Origin: JBBCJT01 sp037190665
Lineage (GTDB): Bacteria > Pseudomonadota > Alphaproteobacteria > Acetobacterales > Acetobacteraceae
Direction: 5' to 3'
Assembly: GCA_037190665.1 (NCBI GenBank)
Contig: JBBCJT010000093.1
Location: forward strand, 1 to 12,329
DNA length: 12,329 nucleotides
Below are positions 1 through 5,277 of the stretch, piece after piece. The position numbers were made by a program, and so were the translations under genes. Numbering within the stretch: the first letter of the stretch is position 1; each line of letters starts with the position of its first letter. The notes under the pieces were generated by a model. The model had not been told where the DNA came from. It did not search any database and saw nothing but the letters and a program-made list of their open reading frames with translations.

Positions 1-1
1 A

Positions 2-649
2 ACCGTCCGCATCGACGGCACGGCGCTGGAGCAGATGTCCCGCCGGCAGATCGCCCTGCGCCTCGCCTATGTTCCGCAGGCGACCTCGAGCGGGTTCGCC
101 TATCTCGCCCGCGATATCGTGGCGATGGGCCGCGCCGCGCGGATGCCGCTTCTCGGCGCGCCGACGCGGCATGATCGCGAGATGGCGGAGAGGGCGCTGC
201 AACAGCTCGGCCTCGCGCATCTTTCCGCGCGCCCGGTGACCGAGCTGTCGGGCGGCGAGCGGCAGCTCGTGCTGATCGCGCGCGCGCTCGCGCAGGAAGC
301 CGACGGGATCCTGATGGACGAGCCGACGTCGAGCCTGGATTTCGGCAATCAGGTCCTGGTGCTGCGCCAGATCCGCACGCTCGCGTCCCGGGACGGACTC
401 GCGATCATCATGACCACGCACCAGCCGGACCATGCGCTGACCATCGCGGATCACGTGGCGCTCGTGCACGGGGCATCGATGCTGGGGCCCGCATCGCCGG
501 ATGCACTGATAACCGCGGATCATCTGACCGAGGTCTATGGCGTGAGCGCGCTGGTCGGGGATCTGCGTGTGGGAGATGCGGAGCGACGGGTATGCGTGCC
601 GATCGTGCCGTTGCCGCGGGGCGAAGTGGGAAGTGTCGATCCCGGTTGA
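2..649 (+). CDS. ABC transporter ATP-binding protein, FecE/BtuD-like (3' part)
   Basis: This is the ATPase subunit of an importer of the iron-siderophore, heme or cobalamin class; it would power uptake through a FecCD-type permease from the cytoplasmic side. The reading frame is open from the window edge, so the start and the Walker A loop lie outside. Visible in order are the Q-loop (AYVPQAT), the ABC signature (LSGGERQ, near 247-267), Walker B (ILMDEPTSSLD, with the catalytic Glu) and the switch His (TTHQPDHA). The C-terminal tail after the switch is ordinary for the FecE/FepC group. The substrate cannot be told from the ATPase alone. A cobalamin riboswitch follows, but it lies downstream of this gene and faces nrdD, so it is not evidence that this transporter carries B12. 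The gene ends at TGA 647-649, and almost 200 bases without a gene follow. Confidence 0.9.
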   Translation, partial: TVRIDGTALEQMSRRQIALRLAYVPQATSSGFAYLARDIVAMGRAARMPLLGAPTRHDREMAERALQQLGLAHLSARPVTELSGGERQLVLIARALAQEADGILMDEPTSSLDFGNQVLVLRQIRTLASRDGLAIIMTTHQPDHALTIADHVALVHGASMLGPASPDALITADHLTEVYGVSALVGDLRVGDAERRVCVPIVPLPRGEVGSVDPG

Positions 650-727
650 TGGCGATCCGGATTCGGTCGCCGTGGAGTCGTGCAGCACCAGGCACCGGAC
701 TCGGGAAGAAGACGCGTCCGCACCTTC

Positions 728-745
728 GCCGCGATCCAACGCGGC
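728..745 (+). terminator. weak candidate terminator hairpin after the ABC ATPase
   Basis: A perfect 6-bp stem (GCCGCG / CGCGGC) with the six-base loop atccaa is followed by a pyrimidine-rich stretch with short T runs (756-772). It lies about 80 bases after the stop codon of the transporter gene. There is no long T run, so this is only a candidate; GC-rich DNA makes 6-bp stems by chance. Confidence 0.25.
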
Positions 746-801
746 AGCCGCTTTGCCTTCCTTTCGCGATCGCCGGCAGCTCGGATCCAGACAACCCCCC
801 A

Positions 802-829
802 TTGACTTCAAATTGAATACCTCTACCAG
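802..829 (+). promoter_or_regulatory. possible promoter of the nrdD operon
   Basis: TTGACT (802-807) matches a -35 box, and TACCAG (824-829) is a mediocre -10 box 16 bases further on. The stretch is AT-richer than its surroundings and sits just before the 5' end of the cobalamin riboswitch, where the promoter is expected. An 11-base palindrome, TTCAAATTGAA (807-817), lies in the spacer and could be an operator. No good FNR box was found here. Confidence 0.3.
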
Positions 830-835
830 ATGTAG

Positions 836-1024
836 CGGTCGTGGTCCCCTGAGTCGCAAGATCAGGGGCTAAGAGGGAAGCCGGTGCGCCTTCGGGTAAA
901 GCCGGCGCTGCCCCCGCAACTGTAAGCGGCGAGCCGCTGTCGACAGGGTCACTGGCGCATCTCCTCGCGCCGGGAAGGCCAGACAGCAGCGATGACCCGT
1001 GAGCCAGGAAACCTGCCGCGACGG
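836..1024 (+). ncRNA. cobalamin riboswitch
   Basis: This RNA element binds adenosylcobalamin or a related corrinoid and normally lowers expression of the downstream gene when the ligand is present. The conserved blocks are all visible in order: a P2 hairpin (CCCCTGA at 846-852 with TCAGGGG at 862-868), the AAGAGGGAA and CCGGTG core (871-885), the GCTGCCCCCGCAACTGTAAG segment (907-926), GGGAAGGC (972-979), GATGACCCG (991-999) and the B12 box GAGCCAGGAAACCTGCCG (1001-1018). The closing P1 stem pairs 838-844 with 1016-1022, including one G-U pair. It lies 119 bases before the chosen nrdD start on the same strand, with no gene between. Cobalamin elements in front of B12-independent ribonucleotide reductases are an established theme: the B12-dependent class II enzyme makes them dispensable when cobalamin is present. 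Confidence 0.95.
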
Positions 1025-1088
1025 CTGTGACGTCCTCGGGCGGGGTGTCCCGGTGGTCGCTTGCTGACAGCCGGCTCCTGCGGCCGGC
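1022..1088 (+). promoter_or_regulatory. putative expression platform of the riboswitch (competing hairpins)
   Basis: Two stems share sequence. CGGCTGT (1022-1028), touching the 3' strand of riboswitch helix P1, can pair with ACAGCCG (1067-1073). GCCGGC (1070-1075) can instead pair with GCCGGC (1083-1088) around a seven-base loop. The two pairings are mutually exclusive, which is the geometry of a switch. No T run follows the second stem, so if this is the platform it may act by Rho or on translation, but the stem stops about 55 bases before the chosen nrdD start. The pairing is seen; the function is inferred. Confidence 0.35.
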
Positions 1089-1142
1089 GTGCCATCGTGC
1101 AAGCGCCCGCCTCGACCCCGCCACAACATGATGGGGTTGCCG

Positions 1143-3188
1143 ATGTCTGCGCTGGCCGGTCTGTCTCAGGACAATTCGCCGCATGCCGCCTTGCCGCGGA
1201 TGATCGTCAAGCGCGACGGCGAGAGCGCCGTCTTCGAAACCGGCAAGATCCGCTCCGCCATCGCGCGCGCAGGCCAGGCAACCGGCGAATTCGGCAGCGA
1301 CGAGGCGGACCGGCTCACCGGCCAAACCACGAAGATCATCGCCCACCGCTTCGACGGTGCCGCGCCGCATATCGAGCAGGTGCAGGACATCGTCGAGCAG
1401 GTGCTGATCGCGGCCGACCATTTCGCGACCGCCCGCGCCTACATCGTCTATCGCGAGAAGCGCGGGCAGGCGCGGCAGGACCGCAACACGGTCGTGGATG
1501 TCGCCGCCTCCATCAACGAATACCTCGACCGCACCGACTGGCGCGTGAACGCCAACGCCAATCAGGGCTACTCGCTCGGCGGCCTCGTCCTCAACCTGTC
1601 CGGCAAGGTCGTCGCCAACTACTGGCTGTCGCACATCTATCCGGCGGAGATCGGCCGCGCCCATCGCGAGGGCGACATCCACATCCACGATCTCGACATG
1701 CTGGCCGGCTATTGCGCGGGCTGGTCGCTGCGCACGCTTCTGGCCGAAGGGCTGAACGGCGTGCCGGGCAAGGTCGAGGCCGGCCCGCCGAAGCACCTGT
1801 CCAGCGCGGTCGGCCAGATCGTCAACTTCCTCGGCACGTTGCAGAACGAGTGGGCCGGCGCGCAGGCCTTCAGCTCCTTCGATACCTACATGGCGCCGTT
1901 CATCCGCAAGGACCGGCTGACCTACGCCGAGGTGCTGCAATCGATCCAGGAGCTGATCTACAACCTCAACGTCCCCTCCCGCTGGGGCACGCAGACGCCG
2001 TTCACCAACCTCACCTTCGACTGGACCTGCCCGGAAGACCTCTGCGAGCAGGTGCCGGTGATCGGCGGGGAGGAGATGGATTTCACCTACGGCGATCTTC
2101 AGTCCGAAATGGACATGATCAATCGCGCCTACATGGAGGTGATGACGAAGGGCGACGCCAAGGGCCGCGTCTTCACCTTCCCGATCCCCACCTACAACAT
2201 CGCCCCGGATTTCCCCTGGGACAGCGAGAACGCCGACCGTCTGTTCGACATGACGGCGAAGTACGGCCTGCCCTACTTCCAGAACTTCATCAATTCCGAG
2301 CTGAAGCCGAACATGATCCGGTCGATGTGCTGCCGGTTGCAGCTCGACCTGACCGAACTGCTCAAGCGCGGCAACGGCCTGTTCGGCAGCGCCGAGCAGA
2401 CGGGCTCCATCGGCGTGGTCACGATCAACTGCGCACGGCTCGGCTATCTGCATCGCGGCGACGAGGCCGCGCTGTTCCACCGCCTCGACGCGCTGCTGGA
2501 CATCGGCCGCAACAGCTTGGAGATCAAGCGCAAGGTCGTGCAGCGCTACATGGACAGCGGCCTGTTTCCCTACAGCAAGCGCTATCTCGGCACGTTGCGG
2601 AACCACTTCTCCACGCTCGGCGTGAACGGCGTGAACGAGATGATCCGCAATTTCACCGCCGACTGCGAGGATATCAGCACGCCCTGGGGCCATGACTTCG
2701 CGGTGCGGCTGCTGGACCATGTCCGCGCGCGCATCACCGCCTTCCAGGCGGAGACGGGTACGATGTTCAACCTCGAAGCCACGCCCGCCGAAGGCACGAC
2801 CTATCGTTTCGCCAAGGAAGACCGGAAGCGCTACCCCGACATCCTGCAGGCGGGCACCGAGGATAACCCCTACTACACGAATTCGAGCCAGCTTCCGGTC
2901 GGCCTCACCGATGATCCGTTCGAGGCGCTGGAGCGGCAGGACGAGCTGCAGTGCAAGTATACCGGCGGCACCGTGCTGCATCTCTACATGGGCTCGCGCC
3001 TGTCCTCGGGCGCGGCGTGCAAGAAGCTGGTGCAGCGCGCGCTCACCAGGTTCCGCCTGCCCTACATCACCGTCACCCCGACATTCTCGATCTGCCCGAC
3101 CCACGGCTATCTTGAAGGCGAGCATGCCTTCTGTCCGAAATGCGATGCCGAGCGGCTCGCAGCCAAGCGGCATGCTGCCGCGTCCTGA
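1143..3188 (+). CDS. nrdD: anaerobic (class III) ribonucleoside-triphosphate reductase, catalytic chain lacking the glycyl-radical segment
   Basis: Class III reductases convert ribonucleoside triphosphates to dNTPs in the cytoplasm without oxygen, using a glycyl radical made by NrdG. With the start at ATG 1143 the protein has 681 residues. An ATP-cone allosteric domain fills about residues 20-105 (MIVKRDGESAVFETGKI onward). The 10-stranded barrel carries HIHDLD followed by YCAGWS (Cys191) and the RSMCCRLQLD block (Cys396/Cys397), the expected places of the active-site cysteines. The C-terminus has the zinc site CPTHGYL...CPKC (Cys651, His654, Cys664, Cys667) and then stops after 14 residues. 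The usual glycyl-radical motif is absent from this chain and is found in the next gene. GGGG at 1133-1136 is a modest ribosome site for 1143; ATG 1128 and 1131 and GTG 1089 are in-frame alternatives without a good site. Cobalamin probably represses it through the upstream riboswitch. Confidence 0.95.
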   Translation: MSALAGLSQDNSPHAALPRMIVKRDGESAVFETGKIRSAIARAGQATGEFGSDEADRLTGQTTKIIAHRFDGAAPHIEQVQDIVEQVLIAADHFATARAYIVYREKRGQARQDRNTVVDVAASINEYLDRTDWRVNANANQGYSLGGLVLNLSGKVVANYWLSHIYPAEIGRAHREGDIHIHDLDMLAGYCAGWSLRTLLAEGLNGVPGKVEAGPPKHLSSAVGQIVNFLGTLQNEWAGAQAFSSFDTYMAPFIRKDRLTYAEVLQSIQELIYNLNVPSRWGTQTPFTNLTFDWTCPEDLCEQVPVIGGEEMDFTYGDLQSEMDMINRAYMEVMTKGDAKGRVFTFPIPTYNIAPDFPWDSENADRLFDMTAKYGLPYFQNFINSELKPNMIRSMCCRLQLDLTELLKRGNGLFGSAEQTGSIGVVTINCARLGYLHRGDEAALFHRLDALLDIGRNSLEIKRKVVQRYMDSGLFPYSKRYLGTLRNHFSTLGVNGVNEMIRNFTADCEDISTPWGHDFAVRLLDHVRARITAFQAETGTMFNLEATPAEGTTYRFAKEDRKRYPDILQAGTEDNPYYTNSSQLPVGLTDDPFEALERQDELQCKYTGGTVLHLYMGSRLSSGAACKKLVQRALTRFRLPYITVTPTFSICPTHGYLEGEHAFCPKCDAERLAAKRHAAAS

Positions 3189-3193
3189 AGGAG
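3188..3193 (+). promoter_or_regulatory. strong ribosome binding site of the small glycyl-radical gene
   Basis: AAGGAG lies six bases before ATG 3200 and begins on the last base of the nrdD stop codon. It fixes the start at 3200 rather than an upstream in-frame ATG at 3140, and it is the main evidence that the small frame is a true gene and not a frameshifted end of nrdD. Confidence 0.8.
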
Positions 3194-3199
3194 ACGGAA

Positions 3200-3391
3200 A
3201 TGACCGAACGCATCGTCACGGCGCCCGACACGAACGCGGACGTCACGCTGCGCGACGACGAACGCCAGCCCTGCGAGGTCTGGACCCGCGTGATGGGCTA
3301 TCACCGGCCGGTGTCCTCCTTCAACCGCGGCAAGAAGGGCGAGCACAATGAGCGCCAGTTCTTCAGCGAAGCGCGTGCCGCGCTCCACTGA
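3200..3391 (+). CDS. separate glycyl-radical subunit of the class III ribonucleotide reductase
   Basis: This 63-residue protein carries what is normally the extreme C-terminus of NrdD. Residues 24-52 contain the block PCEVWTRVMGYHRPVSSFN and then GKKGEHNERQFF, which matches the family pattern EVxxRVxGYxRPVxxxNxGKxxE; Gly33 in RVMGY is the expected radical glycine. The first 23 residues are polar and look like a linker. It lies 11 bases after the nrdD stop in another frame, with its own AAGGAG site, and its last 44 bases overlap the start of nrdG. The simplest reading is that it docks on the NrdD barrel and is activated there by NrdG, so the enzyme works as a two-chain catalytic unit. I believe similar small proteins are annotated in some other proteobacteria but cannot verify this here. 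A sequencing frameshift is the main alternative and is made unlikely by the clean stop, ribosome site and start. Confidence 0.88.
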   Translation: MTERIVTAPDTNADVTLRDDERQPCEVWTRVMGYHRPVSSFNRGKKGEHNERQFFSEARAALH

Positions 3392-3998
3392 GCTGCGCAT
3401 CGGCGGGCTTGCCCGGCTGTCCACCTGCGACTGGCCGCGCGAGCTCGTGGCCACGGTGTTCTGCCAGGGCTGCCCGTGGTCCTGCGGCTATTGCCACAAC
3501 CCGCATCTCATTCCGCCGAATGCCGAACCGGTGATCGCGTGGTCGGAGGTGCTGTCCTTCCTCGGCAGCCGCCGCGGCCTGCTCGATGGCGTCGTGTTCT
3601 CGGGCGGCGAGCCGACCTTGCAGGCTGCCCTGCCGGAGGCGATGCGCGAGGTGCGCGCGCTCGGCTTCCGCGTAGGGCTGCATACGGCCGCCCCCTATCC
3701 CGCGCGGCTTGCCGAGGTGCTGCCGCTGGTCGATTGGATCGGCTTCGACGTCAAGGCCGCGTTCGACGAGTACGAGCGGATCACGGGCGCCGCCGGCAGT
3801 GGCGTCAAGGCCGAGGCGAGCCTCGTGCAGGTGCTCGCGAGCGGCGTTGCCTGCGACATCCGGACGACGGTGCATGACGCGCTGCTCGACCACGCCGCGC
3901 TCGAGCGGCTGGCATCGGACCTCGCCGCGCTCGGCGTCCGCGAGCATCGCCTCCAGCCGTTCCGTGCGGCCGGATGCACGACGGCCGCACTGCTTTAG
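3348..3998 (+). CDS. nrdG: anaerobic ribonucleotide reductase activating protein (radical SAM)
   Basis: NrdG uses a [4Fe-4S] cluster and S-adenosylmethionine to abstract hydrogen from the reductase glycine, creating the glycyl radical. The 216-residue product has the radical-SAM cluster motif CxxxCxxC as CPWSCGYC (Cys42, Cys46, Cys49), with an extra Cys39 just before it, followed by HNPHLIP. The SAM-binding GGEP motif is at residues 86-89 (FSGGEPTL). Conservation seems to begin at LRIGGLARL (about residue 16), so the first 15 residues are an extension encoded within the overlap with the small upstream gene. ATG 3348 has an AAGGGCGAG-like site before it; GTG 3375 is an alternative that would shorten the overlap. 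Its place directly after the glycyl-radical gene suggests coupled translation of activase and substrate. Confidence 0.93.
   Translation: MSASSSAKRVPRSTELRIGGLARLSTCDWPRELVATVFCQGCPWSCGYCHNPHLIPPNAEPVIAWSEVLSFLGSRRGLLDGVVFSGGEPTLQAALPEAMREVRALGFRVGLHTAAPYPARLAEVLPLVDWIGFDVKAAFDEYERITGAAGSGVKAEASLVQVLASGVACDIRTTVHDALLDHAALERLASDLAALGVREHRLQPFRAAGCTTAALL
3964..3990. terminator. candidate bidirectional terminator between nrdG and nsrR
   Basis: A perfect 9-bp stem, GTGCGGCCG (3964-3972) with CGGCCGCAC (3982-3990), encloses a nine-base loop. It overlaps the last codons of nrdG; the sequence TGCTTTAG follows, so the T run is short. The convergent nsrR gene stops only 12 bases after nrdG, so a shared hairpin here could end both transcripts. 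The stem is strong, but the poor T tract keeps this tentative. Confidence 0.4.
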
Positions 3999-4010
3999 CG
4001 GATATGGAAC

Positions 4011-4499
4011 TCAGCCACGCTTCCGGGGGTGGGATCGGCGGTTGGCCGGCGCACCGTCACCCTGCTCCGCAATCCCCAGGCGCCAGGCCATCGCCGCCCG
4101 CCTCGGGTTGATCAGGTCGGCCAAGGTGGCGCGGTCGAGCACCGCGAGAAACGCCCCGAGCGCATCCCTCAACAGCGATTGCAGACCGCAGGCGCCGGAG
4201 ATCGCGCAACTCCGGCTGTCCGCGAAGCAGCTCACCAGCGCCAGATCCTCCTCCGTGCAGCGGATCACCACGCCGATCACGATCTCCTCCGGCGGTCTGG
4301 CGAGCCTCAGGCCGCCCTTGCGGCCACGCACGGTCTCGACGAAGCCGGCATGCCCGAGCCGCTGGACCACTTTCGTCAGGTGATGGGCGGAGATGCCGTA
4401 GGCCGTCGCGATCTCGGGGATAGAGGCCAGTTCCGGCCCACGCAGGCCGACATACATCAGCACGCGCAGCGCATAGTCGCTATGAAGCGTCAGGCGCAT
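4011..4499 (-). CDS. nsrR: Rrf2-family iron-sulfur regulator, probably nitric oxide sensor NsrR
   Basis: Rrf2 regulators bind DNA with an N-terminal winged helix, and in NsrR a [4Fe-4S] cluster is destroyed by nitric oxide, releasing repression. The 162-residue product begins MRLTLHSDYALRVLMYV; the helix-turn-helix lies near residues 26-48 and the wing near 57-66 (VRGRKGGLRL). Cluster cysteines are Cys91, Cys98 and Cys104, and Asp8 stands where the fourth ligand is known in a streptomycete NsrR. RirA, an iron-responsive relative, has similar cysteines, so the name rests also on the denitrification setting and on an NsrR-type palindrome just upstream. ATG 4499 fits the family N-terminus but has no ribosome site; TTG 4517 has AGAGG four bases before it and would add six residues. 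The C-terminal tail is basic (RRSHPRKRG). Confidence 0.82.
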   Translation of the reverse strand: MRLTLHSDYALRVLMYVGLRGPELASIPEIATAYGISAHHLTKVVQRLGHAGFVETVRGRKGGLRLARPPEEIVIGVVIRCTEEDLALVSCFADSRSCAISGACGLQSLLRDALGAFLAVLDRATLADLINPRRAAMAWRLGIAEQGDGAPANRRSHPRKRG

Positions 4500-4504
4500 G
4501 AAAA

Positions 4505-4527
4505 AAGATGCATCCAAGTTGCCTCTT
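4505..4527. promoter_or_regulatory. NsrR-type operator
   Basis: Two 11-base half sites, AAGATGCATCC and AGTTGCCTCTT, flank a central A; 8 of 11 positions are symmetric. Against the 11-1-11 NsrR consensus known from enterobacteria (half site AAGATGCATTT) 17 of 22 positions agree by my count. The site starts five bases before the nsrR ATG, and its far end overlaps GATAAAG on the minus strand, a possible -10 box, so binding would block nsrR transcription. It may also act on the divergent cytochrome c gene. Confidence 0.7.
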
Positions 4528-4836
4528 TATCCCGGGCCCGGTATCCTGCCGCAGGAATGTTTCATCGCCCAGCGCATTCACCCGGCCGGCCGTGCGCGGA
4601 ATCGCGCGCCTGCAAGCCGGATCAGCGCCCCGGATGACGGGAAGCAGGCCATGAAGCTCATCGCCGCCGAATACGCCCCCGGCGAGGACCGGGCGGGTGT
4701 CGCCCGGTACGTCTCGCGCGCACTCGTCGCTGTCCTCGATCGCCGGTATCCGGGCTTCATCCGGGTCCGCGATCCGGGTGCCGGCGCGCGCTCGCAGCGC
4801 GCTTCGATGCGCGCACCATCAATGGGAGTTTGTTCG
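4528..4836. other. long intergenic leader between nsrR and the cytochrome c gene
   Basis: No convincing gene was recognised in these 309 bases. They hold perfect palindromes at 4532-4541 (CCGGGCCCGG) and 4544-4556 (TCCTGC-C-GCAGGA). They also hold a strong stem-loop at 4682-4717 and three copies of ATCCGGG starting at 4748, 4759 and 4772. The plus-strand frame of the cytochrome gene stays open through the region, and from ATG 4651 to about 4806 it has GC-ending codons like a real gene. That could be a decayed or unrecognised coding stretch; the codon pattern is lost just before the cytochrome start. No FNR box was found. Confidence 0.5.
4682..4717. repeat. strong inverted repeat (stem-loop) upstream of the cytochrome c gene
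   Basis: The inner stem is a perfect 8 bp, ACCGGGCG (4688-4695) with CGCCCGGT (4701-4708), around the loop ggtgt. An outer 5-bp stem, GCGAG (4682-4686) with CTCGC (4713-4717), extends it across a small internal loop. There is no T run on either side, so a simple terminator is unlikely; an mRNA leader structure or attenuator is possible. Confidence 0.55.
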
Positions 4837-5226
4837 TTGCCACGCGCTATCCACGCCCTTGCCGCCCTGCTTGCGTTCTCCGTCGCGCCGTCCTTTGCGC
4901 AGGAGGCCGCGGGCAACGCCGAGGCCGGGCAGAAGGTCTACAACCAGTGCCGCGCCTGCCACACGATCAACCAGGGCGGCCGGACCACGGTCGGCCCGAA
5001 TCTGTTCGGCATCGTCGGCCGGCGCGCGGGTTCCATCGAGGGCTTCCGCTACTCTGCGCCGATGCGGGCAAAGCATGACGAGAGCTTCGCCTGGACCGAA
5101 GAGAACCTGCGCGGCTACATCCGGAACCCGAAGAACGTCGTCCCGGGCGGCTCCATGTCCTATGCGGGCCTGCGGAACGAGCAGCAGCTCAACGACCTGA
5201 TGGCCTATCTGCAGGCGCAGCAGTGA
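4837..5226 (+). CDS. exported class I cytochrome c
   Basis: This is a small periplasmic monoheme electron carrier. From TTG 4837 it has 129 residues: a signal peptide (hydrophobic ALAALLAFSVAP, likely cut after Ala21 in SFA-QE), the heme site CRACH at 38-42 (His42 axial), and the sixth-ligand methionine in GGSMSYAG (Met107). The mature length of about 108 residues and the ending NDLMAYLQ are typical of the c2/c550 group. I chose TTG because GGGAG (4824-4828) lies eight bases before it and the signal peptide then starts correctly; ATG 4822 and 4807 are in-frame alternatives. The frame is open back to 4498, but those residues would put the signal peptide internally. Its setting between nsrR and the nos operon suggests an electron carrier for denitrification, perhaps to NosZ or a nitric oxide or nitrite reductase; no specific partner is shown. 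Confidence 0.88.
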   Translation: MPRAIHALAALLAFSVAPSFAQEAAGNAEAGQKVYNQCRACHTINQGGRTTVGPNLFGIVGRRAGSIEGFRYSAPMRAKHDESFAWTEENLRGYIRNPKNVVPGGSMSYAGLRNEQQLNDLMAYLQAQQ

Positions 5227-5247
5227 CGCGCTGAGGATACTGCCGGC

Positions 5248-5277
5248 GGCGGCGGCGCCCTGATCTCAGCCGCCGCC
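5248..5277. terminator. candidate shared terminator hairpin of cytochrome c and the ferritin-like gene
   Basis: GGCGGCGGC (5248-5256) can pair with GCCGCCGCC (5269-5277) around a 12-base loop, between two convergent genes and overlapping the last codons of the minus-strand gene. A further pair, CTGAG (5231-5235) with CTCAG (5265-5269), competes with it. No T run is present, and triplet repeats pair easily, so confidence is low. Confidence 0.3.

Noticed and set aside
2..649. Naming the first gene btuD because a cobalamin riboswitch is near
   Set aside because: The riboswitch lies downstream of it and faces nrdD, and the ATPase sequence does not separate cobalamin from iron-complex transporters.
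802..817. FNR box upstream of nrdD in the TTGAC...TTGAA stretch
   Set aside because: With four-base spacing the second half site does not match ATCAA; only one half site is good.
408..3173. A 921-codon open frame on the minus strand opposite nrdD
   Set aside because: It mirrors the nrdD coding strand, has no recognisable domains, and is the usual by-product of GC-rich codons; nrdD is unmistakable.
3140..3391. A frameshift or sequencing error splitting one nrdD gene
   Set aside because: The upstream frame ends cleanly, and the small frame has AAGGAG six bases before ATG at a normal operon distance. Residues before 3200 in that frame look random. Not fully excluded without resequencing.
4498..4836. 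A long N-terminal extension of the cytochrome c from ATG 4498
   Set aside because: It would place a clear signal peptide over 110 residues inside the protein and overlap the NsrR operator; TTG 4837 with GGGAG gives a normal export signal.
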